Assembly (NCBI GenBank): GCA_945910005.1
Contig: OX246746.1
Span: 15,896,022-15,960,021, forward strand
Direction of reading: 5' to 3'
DNA: 64,000 nt
Origin: Isoperla grammatica
Lineage: Eukaryota > Arthropoda > Insecta > Plecoptera > Perlodidae
The notes below the pieces were generated by a model. It ran no database searches and was not told where the DNA came from. It saw only the letters and a program-made list of their open reading frames with translations. Below, piece by piece: positions 10,266-22,217 of this stretch (positions are counted from its first letter, which is position 1; every line of letters begins with the position of its first letter). The position numbers and the translations under genes are program-made.

Positions 10266-13200
10266 TTATTTCTTGTCACCCTTTTTACCATCACTAACTT
10301 GTTTACCTCTCTTCAAGCTTAAGACCTTTTGCTCCAATTTTGCCTTCAATTTCTGTCTTGTTTTTTCGTCCAATGGTTTAGGGACTGGATGAACAAATTC
10401 CTTCTTAGCTGCCTTTTTGGCTTCTAAGGTACAGCCATGCACCTCTGGCAGGGTGTGCTTCAGACAATATCGTTGATTGCACAGTTGGCAATCATAATAG
10501 ATAAGAGTAACCTTTTCCTTGCAGCCAGGCCATTGACAATAACGATTCATCTGAATTAATCGTTCTATCAATTCATCATCCACATCAGTGTTTTTAGATG
10601 CTTTCACTTCTGCTGCAGAGGAAGTAGGCAGACTGGGGTGTTTTTTCTTTTTTGAACGACTTTTAACTTGGGGGCAGGTTTTCTTAATAGCACCATGCTC
10701 TATTGCTGCTAATAGCGATTTGCTCCCTGTGTTAACAGTATCGGGTTCCGGCTCTGACTCGGCGCTGTTGTTACCGTTATCAGTCTTATTTTCAACACCA
10801 TCTGTGTTGAGTTTGGTAAATGCTGCTTTAGATGCAGCATCCGTAAATGCCACAAAGTTCTTTGGATTCGGAGGGATATGTGTACTGGTTGAAGCACCAC
10901 TTCCAGTTGCATTGCCTGTTAGGAAAAGCAGCTCCTTTGCTTCAAGTATGCTTGATTTTTCTTGCTTTGGGGCCGGTTTTGGTTTTGCTTGCCAACTTTT
11001 AGACTTATGTTGGATTGGAGGATCGTAGTTGTGCAGTTCTGTGAAAAATACAAATTTTGTAAGATTGGTAAACCCAAACTTATTGAGTGACAAATTGTGT
11101 GATTTATTTTACCAATAGGCAATAACATATTTTGACAACGTGGATCAAGACAAAATTATTCTAAATACAAACCGAGTTTTCAATATAAAAGCAAGCAGAG
11201 GATTTTATTTTAACTAATTGGCCTGAAAAACAATGTCTTCAATGCTTATACTGTCTGATCCATAGCTAGAAAGTAGAAATGTAGGCTACTTTTTTATACA
11301 TAGTTAAAACTAAAAGTGCTAAATGTGAACAATTAACAATTTAGATAATTTATCGAACTTTCGATAGGATGTGCGATTTATAAATAGGCCTAGGCAAACA
11401 TCATTTGCATTTTTGATAGTTAATAAAAGAAAGTGGTATTAATGGTAAAATAAATTGTTTTTCCTAATTTTCATTAATAGCAGCTTATTGGTGCAAATTC
11501 TTGATAGTAATTTATATTTTAACTTTTAAGGAGTCTTATTGGAGCTCTATAGAAATTAAATTGATTTAATTTAGCATACATTTGATGCCTTTTTGTACCT
11601 TTGCACACATTTGCACCTCAAGAATTTTCAAGGATAGCAAAGGATTATTTATCTGGTTAACTAGGTCTATATATTATCTTATGTTCAAATGTTTAACTAT
11701 TACCCATGCACCATAATAACAAAAATAACACTCATCACCTGCACCATCACTAACAGGATTTGAGCCAGAATCACAAGAAACAAAGATAGTTCATGAGATG
11801 GCAGTTAATTATACACTGTACATGCAAAATGTATTGTACGTATTATGTAGCAACTACAGTCGTGGCCATCCTGACGTCGAAGCAGATCAATCGCTCAAAA
11901 TGTTGGCGGCGAGCTTCCGTTTACGTTGTTCGGAAACTCCTAATTGGGGGTATTATCAACACGACTTGTTCGCTCAGCCTACATTCACCCAGGTTTAGAT
12001 GAAAAAACGTGAATATGGTGCCAATGCCCAGGTGCAGATTCGAGCCCGGAACTATTTACCATACCATCGCCGAAACTGTTGAGCTACTTCCAATATCGGT
12101 GGTATTTACCAGCGCATGCTGTTTGTGCTTATTAAGATCCCATGAATAAAAATGGTCATATGTATTTTGTTTAGGAATAAACTTGGACCTCAGGTTATCT
12201 CTGACATAAAGCAATACCTTCTCTTACCATTTCACCTATATCAGACTCAAGACATTGACATACTAGAGCTGTCATATTAAACAATGAAGACTTTGACTAG
12301 ACTTTATACCGCCGCCATGTAGGCTACAGTATAACACAATACAATAAGGCACGCACTATGATTTACGATTTTCTACCACTGAAGTTTGAACATCGCTTTG
12401 ATCACCAAGATATTCTCAATGGATGCACAAAATACGAATATGTACAGCACTTGGAACTGGTTTTCCCCCGTTTTTCTGCTTTGGTGACCACTGACCAGAT
12501 GACCATGACTGTAGACAGTGAATTATACCTCGTTGGCCATTGAATGTTTCATGACAAATATCGAAAAAATAAGACATTTTTTAACACTGATCATGTAGCA
12601 TACACACTACTAAATTTAATCTAAATGTATTATATTGAGCAAATGTCATTACTACCTATCAAAATGCCAGCACATTACAGCATCTAGGACAAAGAATTTA
12701 CTGACAGTAATGTTAAACTCACTAAGAACTAGGGATGTTCAACGATATCGATAATTTGATACGATATCGCGGTAAAATCGCCGTTAATTTCGATATCGAT
12801 ATGGTAGTGTCATATCGAAAATATCGCGATATCGTGGTCAACTTAAAATATTAATATTTCCGCTATGGTCTGAAGTATGCATTGCTGCAGTATGCATTGC
12901 TGCAGCTTGTCACTGAGTAGCCTCTACCCTCCCCTCAGCCCTCGAGGATATCGCGATATCATTGTCAACTTGAAGTATTTCTCCCATGGTCTGCAGTACG
13001 CGTTGCTGCAGTTTGTAACTGGACATCTACCTCCTCCACACAGATAGCCACACTGGCAGGCGGGTTCCCTTTGTTTGCATCACATTGGATCCATTCAACT
13101 ATTTGTACCTGGAACCCCGAATTCTTTCTGAGAAGAATGTTGTTGTTCATTATTGCTTGATACTTTTACCAGCCGATGCCCGACACGTCATCACCACGCG

Positions 13201-16200
13201 AATTCAACCTTTATCGTTGTGCAGCAACTCATACTGCAGGCCACGGGCGGAAAATTTTCAAGTTGCTAATGATATCCCAGGGGGGGGGGGATAGTAGACG
13301 TGAAAACACTAACTGCAGCAACGCGTACTGCTGGCCACGGCGAAAACACTTTAAATTGGCGTTTTCTTATGTAGGCCTATTGTTTTATTACCGCCGAAAA
13401 AAATTCGATATCGCGATATCGATGTTAATTTTTTAATAACGATATCGCGATACGATATCGGCAAAATGGCGCCGATATCGATATTGAAAAAAATATCGTT
13501 GAACATCCCTACCAAGAACCAACATGACTTTCCACTTACCACCAATGAATTCGAAGCATGAGCGAACTACTCCGACATCCTTGATGTGATTGATCAAGCT
13601 GCCGATCAATGAGTCGTGTCCCAATGTGCCAGAGTCACCAATGATGCACAATAGTCGCCTTGCACGACTTACTGCCACGTTGGTGCGAGTACGATGGGAA
13701 ATAAAGCCAGTCTGTTTTGTTGCATTCGAGCGAACAAATGTATATATCACAGCTTCCTTCTCTTGACCTTGAAAGCCATCCACGGTCTGGATCTCTAGAC
13801 CAAGAGAAATACCCATGGCCCTCGATGCATCTTTAAGTAGATCTACCTACATAAACAAAAAGCAACACACAATCAGTAAAAATAATAATTGAATATAGAT
13901 TTCACATGCTAAAAGGAAGAAATAACATAAACTTATTTTACCTGGTATCTGTACGGAGTGATCACAGCAATATTATTTGGAAGAACACCCGCTTCTAAAA
14001 GTTTCTTCACCATGAGCATAGTAATCTCGACTTCCCTGACGTTCCCGTACGACAGGGTGGGCCCTTGATGGTCCCAAAACTTACACCCACTTGTGTCCAA
14101 GAAAATTAAACAAGTGCCTGAAGAATAGAAAATAGCTCATAGTTAGATACAGGTCTGACAATTTATATAAAAAAAAGAGAAAACGGGAGATTTAAAAATT
14201 GTCGCAACACATCGGCTGACCACGTCTACAGAGCAGAGCTAGGAACATGGAGATGTGTACTTTTTAGTTAAAAAAACTATGAATACTAAATGTGAGAACG
14301 TTGGGTTTAGAGATTTAGTTTCTCAAAATTTTGATAAGCTGTGTACAACTTATCATTTCATTTTTGCTAATTATGCTTGGTGGGGATCGATCAAGGGCGT
14401 TCGGCTGAAATAGTTTCGACGTTTTTATTTATGCTTTAACTATTTCTATGTAGGCTATCTACTTATTACCAACAAGACCCCTGCAGTCATCAACCAGGTA
14501 AGCTATTAGGTTCCCTATCAACTTTACCCCCACCAAGCATATCTAGCCATTTAGCCTCTCCTACCCCACAATTAAGATTTTTGCTAATTAGTAATTAATG
14601 CTAAAATATGGAGTTTTTGCCAATTTCCACTAAAAGAAGCTGATTTGGCCTAATTCTTCATAATAATGTAACAAATTTAATCTTATTATTTATTATACAC
14701 AACTGATTACGGAAACAAGTTTTTATTTTTGTAACTTTTAAGCAAAACCTAGGATGAAATGTGTAATCCATTTTTTAAACTCTTAATTAAAGAAGACCAT
14801 CCAGAAAGAAGTTACTTTTCTTATTCCCAATTTTTCATCAAGTTATTTAAATCAAAAGCATTTAGATTTAACACTATGGGCTGCCAATGAATAAACTCTA
14901 GCCTAAACCATCTTTTTTAAGAAATTATTACAACATCAACCTACTTGTTTCATCTGTCCATTGTACTCCGGGTAGATCAGCCAGCAAATGGTCTGCCACC
15001 GTGGAGTCGGCAACCAGTTTGTCATTGTAAAATTCCTTGGATACCCAACTCATTATCTTCGAGTTCATTCGAAACTGATGAGTAAGCATTACACATGACC
15101 TATCCCCTTTGATCTCCACGAGTTTTTCCATTAGGCTTATGGCTAAGCCGTTTTTAATTGCCACACGACTTGTGAGATACGGTGCCAGTTGGAGGTGGTC
15201 ACCTGCCAATATCCACTTCTTTGCCCATGGCACTGCTACCCAGGCTAGCGGCTCCATTGCCTATGAACAAACAAAGTTTCTATATCAATTTCAACATATA
15301 CTTAAGAGGTAATAGGATACATTTGGACTAATGCACACACCTACTTGTGGACATTCTTGTGTGTGGATTTATGTGACTGATTTAGTTTAAAGATCTATTG
15401 TTTTTCCTCGGAAATTAGTATGCTCCTTTAAAAATGAGATAGTGCAAAAGGTAGAGCGTTTCTTCTATCAAACAAGTTATAACAGTAGCATGCAACTTTA
15501 AAGTAGAGTTTACAACACTGGGGAGAACAAGTAAGGTTGCCTCAGGGCAGACAAGGCTGTGGTAGTAACATACCCACTCCCCTCCCACCCACCAGTGCTA
15601 GCAACAGCTTCGACGAATCCAGCTCAAGTTTTTATATAGGCTAGACAACACATTTTCTAGACATGAAGAAGGGTACAACCAATTTACGGATATTGGCTTA
15701 CCTGAGAGCATTCGTCGATTATCAGTGCATCGAAAGATTTTCCTCGTAAACAATGCATAGCTCCTTTGACATCAGCTGAAGATAGTGTACTGCACACCAC
15801 TTGTGCATTGATTAAAATGTCTGCAATCGCCATCTGTTCCCTTTTCCGGAGCTCTCTGTTTAGTTGACCAAGTGACGAAGAAAGTTGTTCGTGGCACATC
15901 TTCCCTTGATCTTTTTGTCTTTCGCTAGCCAGAAGTTGACAAACAGTGGCATATATATTGCTTCGCACATCTGCGATGATATCCGAAGCCTGCATAGTGG
16001 AGAGAATTGCATCTACCGAATATCTCTTTATATCGGCGTTCGTTATTCTTCCAGGCTGACCTAAGCGAACCATTGATACTCCAAACTGAATCAGCCTTTC
16101 CATGATATTATCAAGTGCAGCATTAGAGGGAGTGCATATCAAAACCTTTTGATTACACTTAATCAGTTGATGAACAATCTCCACTAGGGTAGAGGTTTTG

Positions 16201-16847
16201 CCAGTTCCTGGTGGCCCATGGATTATTGCCAAATTTTTCTGAAGGGCAAACGTTACAGCTTTCTTTTGCAATTGAGTCAACTTCAAGTTATGGAACATCG
16301 GGTCTCCTTTAGTATTTACCACTAGTTCTATAGGATACTCTTCCAATGTACTGTTGCCAAACCTTAGGTTTATTAAATCGGCCGCATTACCAGGTTTAAT
16401 GACCAATGATTTTAACGCTTCGTACATTTTCTTATTTGTTACCAGATCACGTCTGACACGGAGAGTAAACAATGCCTTTGATTGATATGCAAGACGTAAA
16501 GAGCTTCGATCAAATTGTACCACTATCGTACGATCTTGGACATTTACTTCGGTGACCACACCATAATGCTCCTTTTCCTTAGACTGCTCAAGGCATACTC
16601 CCACATTATCGTGCAATACTATGTTATGAGTAGATTCTTTTCGAGACATAGCAAAAACTGCAGACATTTGACCGTACGAGGTAATGCTGTAGCCAGAGAG
16701 GGTGAAGTGTTTATAAACTGTACGTCTGGGAGCTAGTTGAACATCGTCCCAATTGCAGGTATCTGCATGTTCAATATCAAGCAGCTCTATAGTATTGTCA
16801 ACATAACATTTTAGAGCTTCCATTGCTTTTGGTTCTACTAATGTCAT
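10266..16847 (-). CDS. IGHMBP2: IGHMBP2/SMUBP-2-like SF1 helicase with AN1 zinc finger
   Basis: Coding exons, in transcription order, are 16847-15702, 15260-14945, 14117-13942, 13846-13540 and 11038-10266. All junctions are GT/AG, the phases close, and the total is 2718 nt (905 aa). The family comprises ATP-dependent 5'-3' RNA/DNA helicases of the Upf1-like SF1B group, ribosome- and tRNA-associated in vertebrates. Visible motifs are Walker [10 protein letters not shown] (residue 211), DECSQ (378), GDHLQLAP, the LTHQFRMN region, [13 protein letters not shown] and NVAVSRARR, in the correct order. A C-terminal AN1 finger is C816, C821, C832, C835, C840, H843, H849 and C851, followed by a lysine-rich tail. 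The start is the ATG at 16847, just inside an exon whose acceptor is at 16876, so the 5' UTR continues upstream. Oddities: no R3H domain is seen between helicase and AN1, where vertebrate IGHMBP2 (about 990 aa) has one, and the last intron (11039-13539) holds a hAT element 28 bases from its donor. The assignment is secure; the exact 5' end is not. Confidence 0.93.
11757..11998 (+). CDS. Unassigned open segment inside the helicase gene's last intron
   Basis: On the opposite strand to the helicase gene, an acceptor-like CACTAACAG leads into an open frame of about 80 codons ending in TAG at 11998. It includes [20 protein letters not shown] and [28 protein letters not shown] donor-like site sits just before the stop. 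Codon use looks protein-like but no family is recognised. A second open segment, 12358-12543, lies downstream. It could be an exon of a nested gene or part of an old repeat, since a tRNA-like head lies adjacent. Confidence 0.2.
12025..12098 (-). repeat. tRNA-derived SINE head
   Basis: The minus strand contains box A-like GAAGTAGCTCAACAG (12076-12090) and box B-like CGGGCTCGAATCTG (around 12037-12047) at tRNA spacing. Stems are degenerate, so it is read as the promoter part of a SINE in the helicase intron. Confidence 0.4.
12730..13511. mobile_element. hAT-like MITE (TAGGGATGTTCAACGATATCG ends)
   Basis: Near-perfect 8-bp TSD: CTAAGAAC (12722-12729) and CCAAGAAC (13512-13519). Ends are TAGGGATGTTCAACGATAT and its complement CGTTGAACATCCCTA. 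Subterminal regions are strings of GATATCG. An 11-G run lies inside (13280-13290). It sits in the last helicase intron, its border 28 bases from the donor of the 13846-13540 exon. No coding capacity. Confidence 0.85.
14373..14540. repeat. Possible small MITE in helicase intron
   Basis: ATGCTTGGTGGGG (14373-14385) and its inverse complement (ending at 14540) bracket about 168 bp in the intron between 14118 and 14944. No clear TSD is seen. The rest of this intron shows nothing recognisable. Confidence 0.3.
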
Positions 16848-16876
16848 GGTAGTGGTCGGTGGACACTTCAATTCAT

Positions 16877-17644
16877 CTGAAAAGAACAAACATTTTAGTA
16901 TTTTTCCCAAGGAAATAATCACGACGAGAATGTCAATATTAGAAAATTACCATTACCTGAAGAAAGCATGTAAACACTGACAGCGGGCTTCCACTGAGCT
17001 ATTCAAACTTTACTGATGGGAAGGTTCAAACATTCAAAAGTCAGTTAGCCCTAGAGGCTTTTTAAAAATGCATAGTGTGACTAAAGTTTTTTCGAAAGGA
17101 AGCAAAAGATATGTCGGCAGACATATCTTTCCTCCTCCACGTCGCCCTGACCGTTATTGGCTAGAGGAGCAGACAGGTAATGACCTTCCACACCTGTGAT
17201 GATGCTATAAGTAGGTGGCCAGCTTGGGGAAGATACCACAATGCATGACAAGGAATTCCAACTAATCTATATGTATAAAAAGATATGTCTGTTATAAGAA
17301 GGATTGCAGTATGGGACCAAAAATCTCAATTTGTTGTTATTATCTTTTTGTAATAGGGCCTAATGAATTTTCGTTGTTTATGCATGGAAACACAGATTTT
17401 GCAAATTATTAGGGGGGTCAGAAAATTATGATGAAACATGGTTCCCTTTTGTCAGGAAACGGCATGCAATGTCACAACAACAGAAAAAGTCCAACTGCGG
17501 TCTGAAGGCTCGATGGCCATACCGATTAATGTGTACAGTTACGTTCCTATTCAACATGCATGTGTTTGATGATCATGACGTGTATGAGTCTGATAAGAGT
17601 GCTGCCATGGGTCAAGAATGGAGGGAAAATTTGAAGTAGCGTAC
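16877..17644 (-). promoter_or_regulatory. Upstream region of the helicase gene
   Basis: Region 5' of the first coding exon, expected to hold the 5' UTR intron or exon and promoter. No TATA box or CpG-rich core is obvious. It contains a perfect hairpin AAAGATATGTC/GACATATCTTT (17105-17130) and a further AAAAGATATGTCTG at 17278-17291, which pairs with CAGACATATCTTT at 17118-17130. This could be a ~170-bp inverted-repeat insertion. Confidence 0.3.
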
Positions 17645-17735
17645 TATTTAACGTACTAATCCTAAACATTCGTTGTAATTGCACTCGTTGCAACTCTATG
17701 ACTTTTGGCTGAACTAATTCGTATAAAATACTTAC

Positions 17736-17894
17736 TATCATTCTTTTCCATCACACCGTTATCATCATGCCCAACGGTTTCAAAGTTATCATTATTTACA
17801 TTCAACTCAGAATCTGAGTACCCATCATCAGTCGGTTCTTGTTCAGCAGCATTGGAAGTACTTGCTGGCGAACCAACAGTATCAACCGCTCCAG
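17736..17894 (-). CDS. Candidate exon, paralogue of 90-248
   Basis: This is a 159-nt open segment between a TTACAG acceptor and a GTAAGT donor, in the same frame as its copy at 90-248. It encodes an acidic, low-complexity peptide (AEQEPTDDGYSDSELNV). Preservation of frame and both splice signals after duplication is the only argument for function. No neighbouring exon could be assigned. Confidence 0.3.
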
Positions 17895-18008
17895 CTGTAA
17901 TCAATCAATATAATTTATTTTAGGCTAGGCTATATAAAAGAGTAAAAGACCCTTCATTGTTGTCAACTCAAAATAAATCCCAGAATATTATCTTCATAGG
18001 CTTAACAC

Positions 18009-18718
18009 TAGGGATGACGAAACCCGACTTTTTTACGACCCGGGTACCCATCCACTATACCCGCGGGTTACCCGGGTAGGCCTAGGCCTAATAAAACAAA
18101 AAAAAATTGTGTGGGGTGTCCAATCAACCGCTCAATATCGCTCTCGTCGAAAATAACACCACAAATAGTATATTGTAGTAGCAGGGATTAGGATGTTTCA
18201 TTATATTTCGTGATGAAAAGTTGAACACCCATGACAAGAGAAAGTTACAACAGCGCGGGGGGTCGAGGATCGGAGCGAGATGAAACATAATGCGTCACAG
18301 CTGCCACTCAAGCTCAAGGCCACGGGCAGACCGGCCCGTTGAAGTGTCGAATGGTTGTGTGCTATAGGAGGGAGAAAGGTGGGAATTGGGTGGGGGGGGG
18401 GCGGGGGTAGGGTAGCAGTTCATGCTAAAAGATTGCCGGCGGCCAGGCTTACATAAACAGGAAATCGGGCGGCATGAACAAAAGAAACTATCAAAGTGGA
18501 CAGTTTATTTATAGACGGGATTCTATTTCTTAGGGAAATACCGCCAAGCACAAAAATAAAATACGTAATAACAGATGAATCAGTTCAAATTCAAAACATT
18601 TAGCTAATTGGCGGTTCTCAATTTCAGGAACCGGGTTTTGTCGGGTAAACGGGTAGAGAAAACACAAACCCGTACCCGACTTTGTCGGGCGGGTATCGGG
18701 TACCCGTCGTCTTCCCTA
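18009..18718. mobile_element. hAT-like MITE (CCCGGGTACCC family, copy A)
   Basis: A perfect 8-bp TSD, CTTAACAC, lies at 18001-18008 and 18719-18726. The ends TAGGGATGACGAAACCCG and its complement are followed by ACCCGGGTACCC-type subterminal repeats. The paralogous copy of the duplication is uninterrupted at this point (GGCTTAACACACAT near 352-366). A 10-G run lies inside at about 18392. It shares ends with 49934-50562. No ORF is supported. Confidence 0.88.
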
Positions 18719-20015
18719 CTTAACACACATATTTTTAATTTGTGTAAAATAACAATTCTATTAATAAGTAATGTTTACCTATAGGCCTACATATTAAAAA
18801 CAAAGTAGGCCTATTTGTCGGCCTAACAACCAGGAATGTGTTTTTCATGAAGTCTTACTTCTTAACTGTTTGAAGAAAAACGGCCAAAATGCCACATTTC
18901 CCAACAAATATCTATAAATATCACTAGCATCACAAGATATATTTCAAATATGGGTAATTCCATACTATTTCACTAGATTAAAAAAAAGTTGTTGCAGTAC
19001 TATTTTAGGAAAAATTCAAATTTTGCACACTTAATAGGGGCCCACTACCCTACTCTACCCCCTGAGGGCCCAAAAACCATTTTTTTTTTGTAAAAACCAC
19101 AGGGACTTATAGGCCTTGAAAGGTCGCAGTGCGTTGCTAAAATTGCGCTTTCAAGGCTTAGCGGTAGGCCAATTAGAATAACTCGGTCGTAGCCCATATG
19201 CCAGGCTCAATAACCATACCTTTAAATAATGCTCTCGTGGTTTATATGTATAGAATAGGCCTATGTTGAGGTCTTACGTAATTGATTTGTATTAAACCCA
19301 TTTAAGTCCACAACACTAATGTGTAATATCAAAGTAAAGATAAAATTTTAGGTGAAAATATTTGTTAGAAACATTTTCTATTTAGACCTGGTTTACATTA
19401 CTCGCATTTTAACGAAAGATGGTTAATAATGCTGTAATTTTAGCATGTAAATGCAATCAAGTAGGCTAGCTACTACAGTTCAACTTTTTACTTGAGCTGG
19501 AACTCGGGAGTGACTCGCGTAACTGGCCATGATCCGAGTAGTGTAAACAGAGGACGGTCAACTGAAGTAATAAAACAGGGTCTTACAGAACTGTGGGTTT
19601 GGTTAATTCATGACAAGCAACAAAATTGTGTAGGGAGGCCCTATCAGAATTTTAAAAGTTTTATTTTACAGTAATCCATAATTTGTCAATGAACAGTTGC
19701 ACACATCGAAAAACTGAATATAACCAAAAGTATAGGCCTAGACCTGTTATAATTCTTTTATGAAAATAAAACAATATAAAAATCGGGCCTTTACTTCTCG
19801 AGATATGGCCGATTTTTCAAGTCAAAATCCGCCATTTTTAATAGCTACCACTTTATGATGGCAATCATGTTTTTTTGTGATCCTTATACACCCACCCATA
19901 CATAACACAAGTAATCAGGAAACTTAGTAGGCCTACCTACAAATTATACCGATTCTTTGAATTTCGCTAGCTGGTCCATGGACCAGGCCTAGGAGGGGAA
20001 AGGAGAAGGAACCGG

Positions 20016-20725
20016 GGTAATTATGGCCTGGAGCTGATTCGTTTTGAACTCACCTTTTTTCTGTATTCCTTTGCGATATTGATAACTTGCGTAGTACATA
20101 ATCGTTATTTCATTATTTATCTGTAAGCTACAGTGATTTTCAATACAAATAGTAGGATCTTCTTTCATATTAAATTATCATTTTGAAGATGCATCGATTT
20201 CACAACACAATCACGTTAAATATGGCAATATGGCGTACGTACGAGTGCGCAGCTGTTCGGAGCACACAAGAAGTGTGCTACCAACGTACGTACATAAAAA
20301 AAAACTACATCTGAATCAAAGTGACTTTGCCCAGCTACCTGACATCCCACGAAATTCGGTTAGGTTAGGGGATCAGGTTGAGGATTGCCCACGAAAGTTA
20401 ATACGGTTATTGTCTCTGGTAATAGCTCCATCCTGGCCTTATCCGACTCCCCAAAAATTGTGCGCAATTCTAGGTTTCATACGTTGTAGATTGGCAGCAC
20501 TGCAACGAACACGAAGCGGATAACATGGAAGAAGGTGTAAACTTTTACCATAAAAACTTTAACAATCATTTAATAACTTTCAAAAGTAAATACTATATCA
20601 TAATGTACATCAAAATAAAGGCAATTAAACATTGAACAATATAAATAACACTTCAAACAAAACTTCGGCGTTTTTCAATGAAAAAAAGTGAGTTCAAAAC
20701 GAATCAGCTCCAGGCCATTATTACC
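20016..20725. mobile_element. 8-bp-TSD DNA transposon, GGTA-ended family (copy B)
   Basis: TSD GGAACCGG at 20008-20015 and 20726-20733; the target is intact in copy 1 (GGAACCGGACGG near 3136). TIRs of ~38 bp start GGTAATTATGGCCTGGAGCT. The interior is homologous to 5504-6183 in inverse orientation. The terminal ~25 bp differ between the two copies while the next 40 bp are conserved. No transposase. Confidence 0.82.
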
Positions 20726-21647
20726 GGAACCGGAAGAGGAGAAATAGAAAATGACGCCTGCCATCGGTCTCAGGAGACTTGTGAGAAACACGTGCGTGAT
20801 GCTGAATTTCAGCCACGAGAATAGGCCTAGGCCTAGGCCTAGGCCTACCTTGCTTGGGAAGACATTGCCAGTTTCGTTTAGAATCTTTGCCTACGGTCTA
20901 GGCCTAGGAGTCTAGGCCTAGGGCCTACGACCATTGGGTTTCAAGCTAACTTCAAACCCAATGCCTTGACCTCTAGACCTAGACCTAGGCCTAGGCCATC
21001 CAATGCCTAGGCCTAGCGTAAGTTGGCTCTTATTCAGTTGGCATTCTTAAGTAACTGCTATTATATCTGCAGCTACCACTAAATGGCTGCACGAAAATGC
21101 TGGATGAATGAAAGATAATTATTACCTGACATTTTTTAGAAGTAACAGTAGGACGCAATTCCAGGTAGCATGCTGCAACAGAAAGCTCACGAATCACCAT
21201 CAACTAACAGTGGCCGACAAACACAAGACCAAGCCACCAACCACCCACAGCCTACTAAACTACGGATGTACGGTCATTGTTGTTGTTGTTGTTATTGCAG
21301 AATGTAATAAATCAAATTTTAAAGACACCCTGGAACAAAGATAGGAAGCCCTGGAAGCACTGGAGGCACCAGTTAGAATTAATTGGAAGAATAATTCAGA
21401 ATACAACAAACTCAACATGAAAAGTACTTCCGTCGATACTCGTTAGCCGTGACCAATCACAACGTCTCTTTCCGCCTGGATGTAACACTTTCGCGCAAAG
21501 CGCGGTATGTTTAAATTTTGGTAATTTTTGGTTGTGTTTGTTGTATCCTGATTTTTTCCAGTTCATTTTTTTTTCCTTCCAACTGATGGGTTGCCCTCCC
21601 ATTTCCCTCCTCCCCTTTACGTCGTACGTGTCCCTTTCCTCCAATCA

Positions 21648-21670
21648 CCCCCCCCCCCCCAAAAAAAAAA
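21648..21670. repeat. C13-A10 homopolymer junction
   Basis: Thirteen C (21648-21660) are followed immediately by ten A, just outside the right border of duplication copy 2. Confidence 0.8.
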
Positions 21671-21877
21671 GAAGTCATACATGACATAGTTGCCGAGTAA
21701 GTCGTTTACAATAAATAATAAAAGTAAATGAATGATGGGAATAGAAAATACATGCTCCAGTGTCATGGCTCCCTGGTTGAAAGTGTTATGATTGAGTAAT
21801 GACTGAGTAAACGACATGGAATGCGATCATTTGAATGAAAGAGCAGTGGTATGCATGCAGTTACACAATATTTGCCG

Positions 21878-22040
21878 CCGATAAGGTAGCTCAGCAGTAA
21901 TGCGTTCAAGAGGGGACCGGTTCGATACAGTCACCGGCAATCCCAACTTAAGTTTTCCCCGATGTTTACCTCAGTCATAAAAGCAAATGCTGGGATTGAG
22001 TCTTACTAACAGCTCTGAGATAGGCCTATTCCTTAGACAT
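21878..22040 (+). mobile_element. tRNA-derived SINE, shared family (copy A)
   Basis: The head has box A-like GGTAGCTCAGCAGTA and box B-like CCGGTTCGATACAGTC. The body has GTTTTCCCCGATGTTTACCTC, then AAAAGCAAATGCTGGGATTG and AGTCTTACTAACAGC. The same body occurs at 45468-45665 (+) and 53160-53406 (-). Confidence 0.75.
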
Positions 22041-22217
22041 GGCTAAAAAAGACCTTATTCAATTATTTCCTTATTTTATTTTTAGTATGTTGCTATTTCA
22101 ATTATAATTCCAACATAGCATACTTATTTTAGGTTTTGAAAAAGATTCACAATAAGTCAATAATAGATTAGGCTACAAACAGAACTCAACCTTACTTGCG
22201 TGATCCATTCATATACA

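Larger units (their letters stand above)
17645..21601. repeat. Segmental duplication, copy 2
   Basis: Direct-repeat partner of 1-4000. It begins at about 17645 (ACGTACTAATCCTAAACATT shared with the window start) and ends at 21601. Private insertions are the hAT-like element at 18009-18718 and the 8-bp-TSD element at 20016-20725. At the positions of both copy-1 insertions, copy 2 shows an uninterrupted target. Confidence 0.93.

Noticed and set aside
10588..11028. 146-codon plus-strand frame
   Set aside because: Antisense shadow of the helicase gene's last exon.
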